The notes beneath the pieces were generated by a model. The model worked only from the letters and a program-made list of their open reading frames with translations, did not search any database and was not told where the DNA came from. This document shows, one piece after another, positions 44,383 to 54,720 of a stretch of DNA of 64,000 nt. This DNA is from Ascochyta rabiei (lineage: Eukaryota > Ascomycota > Dothideomycetes > Pleosporales > Didymellaceae). How positions within the stretch are numbered: the first letter of the stretch is position 1; each line of letters opens with the position of its first letter. The stretch is taken from NCBI RefSeq assembly GCF_004011695.2, contig NC_082416.1, forward strand, positions 1,054,001 to 1,118,000. Reading direction: 5' to 3'. Position numbers and translations under genes: made by a program.

Positions 44383-45142
44383 CTATATGGCGATCCATGT
44401 GACGGTAATGACGATATCCATGCCCTTCTTCTCAGCAGCCTCCCACTTGTAGCTGTATGTTCCGTCCTTCTCGTTGTTCCAGTACGCGCCGACTGCGCTG
44501 TGCATGCCACGACGGCCGTGCTTCTCGGGTTCAGAGGGAGAGCCGATGTGCTGGATGACGGTGCTGTTGACGATGTATTTGTAGGCGGGTTGGGTGGGTT
44601 CGGAGCCCTCTTTGTTTACTGTTGTGGCGCTGATGAGCGATTTGAGGATGTTTTGCTAGCCGATGCGTTAGCTATGATACTGCCACAACAGAGGGTGTTG
44701 GTGAGTGGCGGAAGGGAGAGAAGGATCAGAGTTGCGACAAGCGCTGTGGTTTTGTATTCAGATAGCGGGGTCTTACGCCGCCTCATTAACACGGACCAAA
44801 TGTTCTCATCATGTGGGGAGAGGGTGCAGCAGAGACACAGGACACAGGGCACGTGCAGTTGTTGTGTTGCCCTACTCGCGTGCCGTGTGCAGGGGGACGG
44901 TGGTGGCTTACGATGATCTCTGTGTTCCACCCTGCGACCTTGGAGTGGTCGTAGAGCTCTGCGGAGTCGAGGGCTTGCTCGCAGGCCTGATGATGGCGTT
45001 AGCTGGGTATCGTGCCTCTTGCTGTCAGGTTGCTTACGCTGCTGGCGATCTGCTGGAGCTGCTCGGTAGGAAGCGGTGAAGCGGTGGCCTGTTGCTGTCA
45101 ATGGGTTGCGCGGCTGTCGTTGGTAGGAGTACTCACTGCCAT
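44383..45142 (-). CDS. Tctex-1-type dynein light chain (4 exons, 134 aa)
   Basis: The exons on the minus strand are 45142-45137, 45088-45038, 44986-44912 and 44655-44383 (405 nt). The first coding exon is 6 nt (ATG GCA). All introns have GTRAGY donors and AG acceptors. The protein begins MAATASPLPTEQLQQIASSA and continues through CEQALDSAELYDHSKVAGWN. It ends in the family C-terminus DGTYSYKWEAAEKKGMDIVI followed by TVTWIAI. Tctex-1/DYNLT subunits bind the dynein intermediate chain and cargo; in yeast-like fungi the relative Tda2 works in endocytosis. Length fits the family. It diverges from the VTC1-like gene with 434 bp between starts. Confidence 0.9.
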
Positions 45143-45576
45143 ACTGGATGGGGTAGGTACGAAACGTGTAGCGATGGGCGCGGTGCTAAGTATGATGTGT
45201 GTGCGTGACGCTCTATGTCGATAACGACTGCAGGCAAGCGGCTGTTGTCGTGAATTGTTTGTTGCCAAGCTAGCGTCGTTGCGCCCCGTTGCGCCGTTGT
45301 CCAGGCCCATTCGGGACGTGCGCAGCTCATATCACGTGGGCGCTCTGATTGGCTGTACGTGCATCACAGCTCCAATGCCTCCAGTGGAGCACCATTCCTT
45401 CCCACAGCACTGCAGGGCATGAGCTTGGTTCCTGCAAAGCTTTCTTAACGATCCTTGCGCCGTATTAAACGAGAGCCTGCAGCCGTGTGCAACAACACCG
45501 ACCAATTGCCCCGTACCACTCCCGCGACCTTGCCCTCGAGCTCCCATTCACAGCAGCAGGGCTACACAACATCGTC
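45143..45576. promoter_or_regulatory. divergent promoter of dynein light chain and VTC1-like genes
   Basis: CACGTGGG at 45333-45340 equals the high-affinity Pho4/NUC-1 type site, 237 bp before the VTC1 ATG. An inverted CCAAT box (GATTGGC) follows at about 45347. VTC genes are PHO-controlled in yeast, so phosphate control of VTC1 is a reasonable inference. Confidence 0.55.
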
Positions 45577-46008
45577 ATGTCGAGCCAACCTCTCCTCCAG
45601 ACGGCGCCGGGTAGGTCCGGCCTCAACACGATGGCAGGCCACCACTGATTCTCTCTAGGCAAGCGCATCGCCCTCCCCACCCGCGTCGAGCCGAAAGTCT
45701 TCTTCGCCAACGAGCGTACCTTTCTCTCGTGGCTCAACTTCACCGTCATCCTCGGTGGTCTCGCCATTGGTCTCCTCAACTTCGGTGACAAGGTCGGAAA
45801 GATTAGCGCCGGCCTCTTCACTCTGGTCGCTATGATGGCTATGGTGTACGCCCTGTTCACATTCCACTGGCGTGCTAAGAGCATAAGGATGAGGGGCCAG
45901 GGCGGCTTCGACGACAGGCTTGGTCCTACCGTTCTTACACTGGCGCTCTTCGCGGCAGTCATTGTCAACTTCGTGCTGAGGTTGACCATGGCTGACGGCA
46001 AGAAATAG
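45577..46008 (+). CDS. VTC1: vacuolar transporter chaperone VTC1-like protein (2 exons, 127 aa)
   Basis: The exons are 45577-45610 and 45659-46008 (384 nt), with a 48-bp intron (GTAGGT...CTAG). The N-terminus [20 protein letters not shown] leads into the family motif [19 protein letters not shown]. Three membrane helices follow (about 37-56, 65-86 and 100-120). It is the small DUF202-only subunit of the VTC complex, which makes polyphosphate from ATP at the vacuole membrane together with VTC4 and SPX-bearing subunits. The size matches yeast Vtc1 (129 aa). The PHO-type site upstream fits this job. Confidence 0.95.
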
Positions 46009-46625
46009 AGGATTGAGCAAGGGCCAAGGAAGGATTGACAAAGGGTCAAGGAAGGCTTAAGGAAGAGTGCAATGGTGTGGAATATGCCGAGGGCTGATGC
46101 GAGAGCAGAAGACATTCATAGAGCCGGAGGAAACCGATGATTGAAGCGTGTTTTGGAAGAGAACACCGGACGAAGCAACGTATGAGCGTGGATTGGACTT
46201 CATCGGTTCGATGCCGAACGAGGATTTGGTTACCCTGTTTTGTGTACATGTTCAATGCCGATAGTGAGTCGCTTTCTTATTGCTAGATCCAAGCTGGGTA
46301 TGCGCTTGGCGCAGACAGTAAACATATGTCATATAGCCAATAATACTTACAATGATCAAATCAGCGCCTCATCTTGCATACGCACAGCCAGAATAGCAAC
46401 ACAAAACTAATAGAAGTTCAGCCTCTGGAGAGAGACAACTACTCAGGGTGTCAAGAGGTGAGATGCCATGAGCTACAGCCACATCAGTCAACCCCAAATT
46501 CAGCAGAAAGAAGCAGAGGAGAGTGCAAGAGCTTGGGCGGATTTGGCAGTACGCATGTTGATAGTCAACTACCAATCAGACCTAGTGTTATACGCGAAGT
46601 ATGTGGTGTTTTATGCCTCCTCACT
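46009..46625. other. convergent spacer after VTC1
   Basis: This is the 3' flank of VTC1 (plus) and the MCT-like gene (minus). It is moderately AT-rich near 46320-46360. No gene or ordered repeat is seen. Confidence 0.55.
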
Positions 46626-48089
46626 TCAGACCCTTTTCGCCACTTTCTTCGCCAAATTCAATCTCGCCCAGAGCGCAAAACAACTGGATACCAGCGCCAC
46701 TCCTCCAGCGTAGAATATGGCCGGACGATAAACATCAATGTTCCCTGCACCAGCTTTCTCTTGTCCTCCCATCGCTTGCAAAATATAACCTGCAACTGGC
46801 GCACCCAACAAGTACCCAAGTGTCCAACCGGTGATCGACATGCTCATCGCTACGGCCGCCCTTCCGGGACCGAAAATGCTGGCGACAACTGTGGGGAAGA
46901 CGGTAAAGAACGCACCGTTCGCCACGCCATTGAGAACCGCAAAGACGAGCAGAGGTCCCAGCGTACTCGACACCGGCCATATCGCCAGCATACTGACCGC
47001 ATTTAATACCATTGTGATGACAAAAGTGTTGATGGGGCCAATCTTGTCACACAGTGGGCCTCCAGCGAAGCGGCCAACAGCGTTGCAGGCATTGAACGCC
47101 GCTACCAATCCAGCTCCAGTCGAAGACGACAAACCCAGCGTCTGCGCAAACAGAGGGAGATAGTATGGCGCCACGAACAATGCAAAGGTACCAATCGCGC
47201 CCGCCGCGAACATGGCAGTGAACGGTACACTCTTGAACATGGACAGGTCGACGAACGGTGCCTTTCTCACCGGCGCAATCCGATCCTTCATGAACCAAGC
47301 AGCCGGCAGCCCCATTCCGATGGTGAGGAGCCCCTGGACTCGAAATGTCCAAGCTATTCCTACGTGCTGAACGAGCGCTTCAAGCGCAATTGCCATCACG
47401 GTTCCGCCTACGCCGCCTCCGAGTTTGATGAGGCCGTTTGCAAGCCCCAATTTTCCGGAGAAATACTGCACGGGAAGCTGATTCGTGATGGTGTACGCCA
47501 TATTCATTCCCACGCCGGCTACCACTCCAATCGTCCCAAAGAGGCCGGCGACGTTGGATGTACAGGACCCAGCAGCGATGAGACCAAGGCCCATCGTAGT
47601 GATGCCTGACATGGCTGTGATCCTCGATCCAAAACGCTGCCCGAGTTTGGTTGCGAAGATGCCAAAGGCGGCGCCGCAACATATGTTTAACGAGCCGATG
47701 AACGCAAGTGTGGCGGTGGGGACGTGAGAAAGTGTGCTGTTGAGGAGTGCCGTTTGCAGGACACCCCAGCAATTGATCAGTCCATTGAAACAAAAAGTCA
47801 CAGTAAATCCAGCAATGACCACCGCCCAACCGTAACCACCGTCGGGGATGGCAGTGGTGCTGAATGCTCCTGGGGCGCTGGGGGCGATGGATGTCGGTGT
47901 TGGTGAGCGAGGTGGTGTCTGTGTCTCTTCGTCCGAGACGGAGTGTCGATTCGAGCTGTGGTTCAGTTCCATCGTGGATATGGCACACGAGCTGGAGAAA
48001 TCCGAAATTTGCATTCTGGAAGTGTTGTTGGAGTTGGAGAAGTAACAGAGCTCCAACTCTGGCTGTTGGAGCTGGGTTGTGGTAGACAT
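46626..48089 (-). CDS. MFS monocarboxylate transporter-like protein (MCT/SLC16 family, up to 487 aa)
   Basis: This is a single exon. The frame extends to 48125 only with a TTG; the first ATG is at 48089. A second in-frame ATG at 47972 (MELNHSSNRHS) gives 448 aa and is equally plausible. The MCT signature PDGGYGWAVVIAGF opens TM1. About 12 helices follow, with the R-x-G-G-type loop GRFAGGPLCDKIGP before TM8. Fungal members move monocarboxylates, riboflavin or related acids at the plasma membrane; the substrate is not readable here. The N-terminal 90 residues are Ser/Thr/Pro-rich and cytosolic. The gene diverges from the homeodomain gene. Confidence 0.9.
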   Translation of the reverse strand: MSTTTQLQQPELELCYFSNSNNTSRMQISDFSSSCAISTMELNHSSNRHSVSDEETQTPPRSPTPTSIAPSAPGAFSTTAIPDGGYGWAVVIAGFTVTFCFNGLINCWGVLQTALLNSTLSHVPTATLAFIGSLNICCGAAFGIFATKLGQRFGSRITAMSGITTMGLGLIAAGSCTSNVAGLFGTIGVVAGVGMNMAYTITNQLPVQYFSGKLGLANGLIKLGGGVGGTVMAIALEALVQHVGIAWTFRVQGLLTIGMGLPAAWFMKDRIAPVRKAPFVDLSMFKSVPFTAMFAAGAIGTFALFVAPYYLPLFAQTLGLSSSTGAGLVAAFNACNAVGRFAGGPLCDKIGPINTFVITMVLNAVSMLAIWPVSSTLGPLLVFAVLNGVANGAFFTVFPTVVASIFGPGRAAVAMSMSITGWTLGYLLGAPVAGYILQAMGGQEKAGAGNIDVYRPAIFYAGGVALVSSCFALWARLNLAKKVAKRV

Positions 48090-48765
48090 GACGAAGAAGA
48101 GGTCAAGTCGAAAACTTTTGTTCAATGCTGTGACTTGGTTCTTGACTCGGGCAGAGATGTCTTATCAACCTCGTCGAAGCCGGAGTCGTAGGAATCCCTC
48201 GCAAGCATGGGGTAGGTGCCAGTGGGCCATGGTGACGTTGGGTTCATCGTCATCTCACCACGATCAGACGTCGACGCACCAATGAAGTTGCTTGTTAGCG
48301 GCCGTCATGATGCGGATGAGACTTTCAAAAGCTTTCATCAGCGACTGTGCAGCAGAGTTTGCTTTCGAATGCGCCTCATTCACAACCACGCCCTGTGCGC
48401 ACTGTCGAAATCTGAACACAGACGTAACCGAATCCTACTCGCGTAGGAGTACACCAATCAGATTTCTCGTGACATGAGGCTGAAGGCGCAAACGGACGTG
48501 CCTGGATCGCTATCGCCAAAAATGCTCCGGCAAACTCTGCGTGCGAGTATGCTCAGGTCACGCCCTGCGCCCAGTTTCGACACGCCTTGTGAACTCGTGA
48601 GCCACGCCCTAACATGTCGGACAACAACCAATCAGCGATGAGCTGCGCTTAACCTCATTGCGTTTAGACTGCCTGCTAGCCACTTCCCCACTCCAGGTCT
48701 CCAGCATATGCGACATATACAAGTAATTTCTCAATGTTAGCAACGCATACCGTCGGTATAACAAG
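48090..48765. promoter_or_regulatory. divergent promoter of MCT-like and homeodomain genes
   Basis: These 676 bp lie between divergent starts. I see A/T-rich leader sequence before 48766 and a GCCACGCCC/CACGCCCT-type pair at 48555-48610, but no site I can name with confidence. Confidence 0.35.
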
Positions 48766-51384
48766 ATGGACGCAAGCGTTGATGCAGAGTGGAACGCTCT
48801 CTTTGATTTTCCTTCGGACACTGCCTCTTTCGATCTTGCAGAGTTAAACGATCTGCCTGACAGCGATGGCTTTGATTCACCTTCGATCTGTCTGTCTGGG
48901 CAGTCGACACCTGGACATGACCAACATGCGTTGAAGCTTGGAGATGGGCTCCAATCACTCGTAAATAGTACCGACCCCGGAGAAGCCATAAACACCGCAG
49001 CATCAACATCCAAAAGTGGCGGACGCTTCTCCAAAGAAGTAGTTCGGATGTTGAGAAATTGGCTTACTGCTCACAAAGCCCGACCTTACCCTACAAGTGA
49101 AGAGATGGAGATGCTTCAGCAACGGACTGGACTGAGCAAGACGCAAATTGCAAACTGGTTCGCCAACGCTCGAAGGCGGGGCAAGCTACCGAGAGCACCG
49201 TCTTCATACTCTTCGTCCAACTCTTCGAGTAGACCTGTTGAGATTGCTCCCAGACCTGATACTCCAGCTCTAGTGCGGAACATGCGTTCAATGAACCCGA
49301 TGGAAAGATGGCAGTCTTCGCCGCCAGAACATGAGCCGGCTGCTGCCTCAGCTATCGCCCGTGCTATGGAGTCGAATGGGGGTGTGCCTTTGCGTACGTG
49401 ACAGCCCAGTTCATGCAAGTAATCAAATCAAGAACACTGACATCTGTTGTAGTGGAGGGCGCCCTCGACTTTCTTGAATACAGAGACAATGCTTCACACT
49501 CAAGGTACCACACTTCTTCAGCAAGCAGCGCAGGAACTTCAGCCTCCAGTGACTTCTCAAACGCGTCAAAGCACTCCACTCCCTCACGGCCTGCAGCACC
49601 TGTGACGTGCTCTCGTCCACTTCGTAAACGACGAGCCCACAAGCAGCGCGCACGCGTCCGACGAACATCTTTGATTGGCTCTATGTTACCGTACCAGTGC
49701 ACATTCTGCACCGAAGACTTCAAAACCAAACATGATTGGCAACGCCATGAGAAGTCACTACATCTTCCAATTGAACAATGGGTGTGCGCTCTCCATGGAC
49801 CTCAAGCTATCAGGCTGGATACTGGGCGAATGTGCTGCGTGTTCTGCGGTGAGCCTGAGCCAGACGACGCTCACCTGGATGATCACAACTACCAGCCATG
49901 TCATGAGCGAACCCTGGAAGAACGTACTTTCAATCGCAAAGATCATTTGAACCAGCACTTGCAGCTTGTCCACAACATCAAGTTCGACAAATGGTCGATG
50001 AGTTCCTGGAGGGTACCGATGTCTAACATACAGTCCCGGTGCGGCTTTTGCGGACTGAATATGAACACTTGGGAGGAGAGAATTAATCATCTTGCAGGGC
50101 ATTTCAAGGAGGGCCAGACTATGGCAAGCTGGCAAGGGGATTGGGGTCTCGACGATAGATACCTAAAGCTTCTGGAGAACGCCATTCCGCCGTGTAAGCT
50201 CCATCTGAATTTCCCACATCACTACAGGTACTGATGGTTTGATCATAGATCTTATCGACTATGAACGAAGTACACCAGCTCCGTTTGGCGCCAGTCAAGC
50301 GCCGCATGGATCACCAACCACAGCCTATGAGCTGATCAAGATCGAGTTGGCTCATTCTATGCAAAATCAATTCGACCTTACTGGCAGGATGCCCGACAAC
50401 TCTGCTATGCAACTCGAAGCTTGTCGTATCATCTTCGCTTCTGAAGTGCTACCTAAAGTCCGGGATGCAGCCCCTTCTTCCTGGTTGCGTGACCTGCTGA
50501 TGTCGTGCAAGCAAATCGTGGATCAAGCCAAATTTGAACCATTGAGACTCCGCAATGAAAGTAGATTCACAGTCCTCAAGATCAATGGCAGAGATAACAT
50601 GTTTGAGTTGTGTCCACTCGAGGCCCAGCTCTGGACCTTCGTTAGAGCCAAAGAAGCAACTGGAGTCATGGTCACAGACGAAAATATTCAGGAAGAGGCG
50701 AGCAAGATTATCAACTACATGGAGCAAACATCCAAAACACCTTCCGATATGTTTGCAAACTGGCTAATCAAGCTGATTTACGCCAGCGCGGACTGGCTCC
50801 AAAGCTTCAAGATACGTGCTTGTTCCGCCGAGTATACACTTCCTATCGGACCGGTTACACTAGACCCTGGTCCCAGCCTGGCCTACCACTCGGCTCCAGT
50901 GCTACGTCCGTTGCCATTGCAGATGCAAACAAACTCTGCTACTCCTGATGCCAACTTGCCTAATGTTCATATAGACCCGGCGACTTACCACTTGGGGAGA
51001 GGTTTGGACACCCCGCTGGATGAGAATAACCTTTTCCCGCCAGCGCGGTCCAGGATGTTTATCAACAGTACCAACTTTTTCTCGTGGCTTGTCCGCGATC
51101 TGGCTCGTTGGGTAGCAGCAACGATGTCACCCAACAACCCTAACTGCCATATTCCGACTGATGAGGAGCTTCAGCACCAGGCTCGGTACATCGTATACGA
51201 TGAGTATGTCTCAATATTCGCAGGGCCGTTGCACCATTTGCTGACCTTTCACAGTGACGATCCATGGAATCAAACAGCGGCAGATAACTCGCAATGGCTG
51301 CGAGAATTCAAGCGAGATGTCGGCATCCTCGTCGAACCCAATACAGATCCCAGTAGAATCAGTATGTGCGGCTTGTACATATGA
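48766..51384 (+). CDS. TALE/KN homeodomain plus C2H2 zinc-finger transcription factor (3 exons, 834 aa)
   Basis: The exons are 48766-49393, 49453-50193 and 50249-51384 (2505 nt). The homeodomain lies at about 86-142, with helix-3 core WFANARRR and a KN-type loop (HKARPYPTSEEME). From about residue 300 a C2H2 module follows: YQCTFCTEDF with RHEKSLH, then CCVFCGEPEPDD, FNRKDHLNQHLQLVH and CGFCGLNMNTWEERINHLAGH. The last 350 residues have no named domain but look folded and alpha-helical. The family occurs in Pezizomycotina; target genes are unknown. Intron 2 can use either of two in-phase acceptors, giving 34 or 55 nt; I chose 55 nt because of length and the TACTGAT branch-like site. Confidence 0.9.
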
Positions 51385-52370
51385 GATAGTGCTCGCTCAA
51401 AGTGCGCGACCCAGCGGAACAGAAGGCTAGAAAAGAAGGTCAGATGTTCTTGTAGTATCGGTATTCGACAAAGCGTCCTTTGCTACTCAAAGATCTTAAT
51501 TCTGCTCCAGTCTTGGTGATCGACCATAAGAGCTGATCGACATGATCGTTTGATCGGTCGCTCGGCAGACCTCGTTCCGTTGAGGCCATCGATCCCAGCG
51601 CGACTGTCGGCTGAACATTCACACAGCACGCCCGCAAGATGATATGTTTACTCTCCTGCGATCGCACACATGCTGCCGACCGGAGGAACCGATAAGCCCA
51701 GTCAGCCTCGTGCATCGCGAACTGGAAGATGCGGCTCAAACGTCCCCACTACGTAATCACCAAGCCGCGCTATCCTCGAAATAGCACTGGCCGGAACTAT
51801 CGGCACCTATCTTCCATCGCTCCGGTCACGAGACGTTCGCAATGCTTGTTGGCCCAGACCAGTTGTGTCATACGTGCAGGAGACGCTTCGCAGCCTCGCA
51901 TCTCGAGTGTCCCCGGATTCGCTGTGGCTTATGTGGCTAGTGCACGGGCTGCCGGATAGCCGTTTGAGGCGTAAGGCTGACCTGTTCGTGTAGGGTTTAG
52001 TGGTCACACGTACGCGTGCCCTTGCATTGATAGGGCGTCCGGCTTGGTGTTGGGTACAAGACAATGTAAGAAGTGGGTTAGACTTCGATACCTGTGACCC
52101 ACCTTGGAAACTTGGGACGGAAATAAAGTCTTGACTGCGTGTGCGAGGAGGATAACACGGCTTGGCTACGTCGTTGGAAGAACATATATACTCTTCTTGG
52201 TTCCCTTGTGATCCAGACCGCAGCCTCAAGAACTCCACAAGCTCGAACTCAAATCAATCATTGAGCCAAATATCAAACAAACCATCTACATCATCCAATT
52301 CCACATTAAACCTACGTCGTCGACCACATTGTTGAGGTCGCCATCGAATCGAATCAAACACACATTGCCG
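51385..52370. other. spacer after the homeodomain gene
   Basis: A small minus-strand frame is listed separately. The rest (51740-52370) is the promoter of the small basic protein, C/A-rich near the ATG. No ordered repeat is seen. Confidence 0.5.
51440..51715 (-). CDS. possible small protein, 91 aa, unknown
   Basis: The first ATG in the frame is at 51715. The translation is mixed in composition and not low complexity. Its last part (HVDQLLWSITKTGAELRSLS then KGRFVEYRYYKN) looks protein-like. It ends only 55 bp from the stop of the convergent homeodomain gene. No domain is recognised. It could be chance or the last exon of an unseen gene. Confidence 0.22.
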   Translation of the reverse strand: MHEADWAYRFLRSAACVRSQESKHIILRACCVNVQPTVALGSMASTERGLPSDRSNDHVDQLLWSITKTGAELRSLSSKGRFVEYRYYKNI

Positions 52371-52850
52371 ATGACAGACTCCAAACGTTCCATTGAAGCT
52401 CGAGACTTGATATCAAGACTCAAACAGCTCAAACAAGACGACGCATCTACTTATGGCGCCGCTGATAACATGTCCATCACTGGAGACCGAAGAGTCAACC
52501 GAGCCACCTCCTTCGACTCGCTCCCGCGCTTCACAAAGTCCTCAACCATGTCCACCACCTCATCGACCTCAACCCGGTTCTCTGGCTTGCATTCATACCC
52601 CAGCGCCGCAGTCCACCGTAATAACGTTGAGGTCAGCCCGGGAGAGTTCAGTATGCCGCGTGTTCCTAAGAGGAGTCGCAGGGGCACGAACGGGAGCGCT
52701 AGGAGCTCGAGGAGTGAGGGAAGGAAGAAGAAGGATAGCTTCGAGGCACACGCGTATGGCCGACACTCAAACCAGTGGCTGTTCAACGACTTCAGTATCA
52801 CGGATGCTGTCAGAAAAGGCTGCGGAAAGGTGTTTGGAAGGAACGATTAG
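52371..52850 (+). CDS. small basic serine-rich protein, unknown function (159 aa)
   Basis: The first ATG is at 52371; the frame upstream opens only with TTG. The N-terminus is helical (SKRSIEARDLISRLKQLKQD), the middle is Ser/Thr-rich, and then comes a basic nuclear-localisation-like stretch (KRSRRGTNGSARSSRSEGRK). The C-terminus ends in the hydrophobic/polar motif NQWLFNDFSITDAVRKGCGK. I do not recognise a family. The Ser-rich body and short conserved-looking C-terminus suggest a regulated small protein, but this is inference. Confidence 0.6.
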   Translation: MTDSKRSIEARDLISRLKQLKQDDASTYGAADNMSITGDRRVNRATSFDSLPRFTKSSTMSTTSSTSTRFSGLHSYPSAAVHRNNVEVSPGEFSMPRVPKRSRRGTNGSARSSRSEGRKKKDSFEAHAYGRHSNQWLFNDFSITDAVRKGCGKVFGRND

Positions 52851-53712
52851 GTCGAGAGAGAAGTTGGGACTGTACAGTCATTTCCGAAACGTGCAACTAT
52901 CGTCGTGGATAATGGGCCGTAGGATGTGTAAAGAATCATGCAACGACGTTAAATACAATCAATTGCATCACATCCTATTTGTAATCTTATCGTGCCATCA
53001 AAAACTGCTAACAATTGCAATATAGGACGCTGGAAGGTGATTCAGGGCTGGGCGGGAGCCTTTCAACATTCACACAGTCGTAACGCGGACCCCATCGCGC
53101 TGTTCTAGGACCGTTCGCTGATACGGTCAGATTGTCGCAAAGCGGCTCCAGCAAGTGTGAAGCTTACATTGCTTGAGCCACCATTGATACACGGTAGCTG
53201 CCATCGAGCTTTCGCAGTTGATACTAGCAATTACAGCGATCAGACCGAATATGGCAAATACAGTCGAAGTGAATGGGAGACTGATTGCTACTGTCCCCAA
53301 GTCTAGCGACATGGCTGGGCCATGATAACCAGGTGGCTGCTTGGACGAGGCTGTGTCCTGGACAGCGGAAAATGAATAAGCCGTGGAGCACAAAGCGCGA
53401 CGTCCTCAGGATGATTCAATCATATTTGCAAACATCGAAGGAGGATATTCAACACGGGCGATCTTCATGTTCAACCTGTACCACTCTCACAGTTCGTATA
53501 CGCTCCTTCAAGGACGATTCCGTACTGGAAACTCGTGTCTCGACATTCATATTTCGATCGCCAATTCTTCCAATAACTCCATCCAGTAATGCTGTGTTGT
53601 ACATGGTGCAGTGCTGTACAGCTATATGTACATCGGCCACACGGCGGACCGCCATCTTCTCTAACTTGACCTGCTTTGACCTCCCCTTCTGCGTGATCTG
53701 AACATCCAGCGC
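52851..53712. other. convergent spacer before COA1
   Basis: It contains one small membrane-type frame, listed separately. Otherwise there are 3' flanks and no repeat. Confidence 0.5.
53127..53312 (-). CDS. possible small membrane protein, 61 aa
   Basis: The ATG is at 53312. The translation has one strong hydrophobic helix (AISLPFTSTVFAIFGLIAVI) and then NCESSMAATVYQWWLKQ, after which a GTAAGC donor-like site appears. The first 45 codons may therefore be a first exon of a longer gene, but no second exon is obvious downstream. No homolog is known to me. Confidence 0.28.
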   Translation of the reverse strand: MSLDLGTVAISLPFTSTVFAIFGLIAVIASINCESSMAATVYQWWLKQCKLHTCWSRFATI

Positions 53713-54437
53713 TTAATCCTCATCAACCGGCATTTGGAATGGGTCAATGGCATCTCCCTTAGGATCGTACAGCTCAAACTTCCTGCCATCTTCCATTGTC
53801 AAACTCCATTCCTGCGTGCTGTACAATCCACCCCTGCCTCTTCTCTTACACCTGAGCCTAACGTTGCCCTGCCTCTTTGTTCCCTTGACATTGAAGCTGA
53901 TGTCAATCCTTCCGTGCACCTGGTTGATCTCGCCACTGATCCACGGGTATTTGGACGCGAAGTAGATCTCGTCGCCGAGTTCTTCGCGCACGAGCGGATT
54001 CGTGCGGAGGGCGTATAGCGTCGATGTCACGACAGAAGACTCTTGCTTTTGATAGTTGAAGAAGACAAGAATGGAGACTGTCATGGCGATGACGAAGATT
54101 GGTAAGGTTTTCAGGACTTGCGGGGAGATGAGAGGGGGGATACTGAAAGTTGTCAGACGATGCTGTAAAGCGGTAATGGCAGCGTGGCTACGTACGGTGG
54201 CAGTGCGCGATTAGGCTTGCGCTCTAGCAAGACCTCGCCATCTTTTGGAGGAGGAATTAGATATGCTGGCGGCCATGCTTCAATGCTGTGCGGTGTCTTC
54301 CATGGAACGGTAGGCTGGTCAGACTGTCCAGGTTGTGTCGAGGCAGGTCGCGCAGTAAGGACTGTGCGACGGAGGCATTGCAGTCGCGCTTGTGGTCGCG
54401 TGCGCAACAATGCAGCGGAGAGTCGTGGTGGCGGCAT
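53713..54437 (-). CDS. COA1: cytochrome c oxidase assembly factor COA1-like (2 exons, 223 aa)
   Basis: The exons on the minus strand are 54437-54196 and 54142-53713 (672 nt). The 53-bp intron starts GTACGT and ends CAG. The N-terminus MPPPRLSAALLRTRPQARLQ is Arg-rich and free of acids, as a mitochondrial presequence. One membrane helix at about 90-112 (LPIFVIAMTVSILVFFNY) is followed by an intermembrane-space domain with LYALRTNPLVREELGDEIYF and ISGEINQVHGRIDISFNVKG. This fits COA1 (DUF1783), which acts with Shy1/Mss51 in early Cox1 assembly at the inner membrane. Length and layout are normal. Confidence 0.92.
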
Positions 54438-54720
54438 TGTGAGATAGGGTTCGTGGTTGCTATTTGTGTGAATGACGGTTTCTCGAGATCAGTTGATGCC
54501 CGCCCGCATCGGCGGCCGGAGGTTTGCTCATACTGGTTAGATGAATTCACACCACGGCTTAATAAGCAGCTTGTATTACGTTTCGAGCAGAGAGCGAACA
54601 CACAATGATATCAAGAAGTGTTTAGTAAGATTGTTAGAGATTGCCACTAGGCTTATTATTGAGATTTCTTATCTATGATATAAATTCATGAAGTCGTACA
54701 ATTTCATCGAGCACCATCAC

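Noticed and set aside
44616..45101. 161-codon minus-strand ORF
   Set aside because: It reads out of frame through the exons and introns of the Tctex-1 dynein light chain gene.
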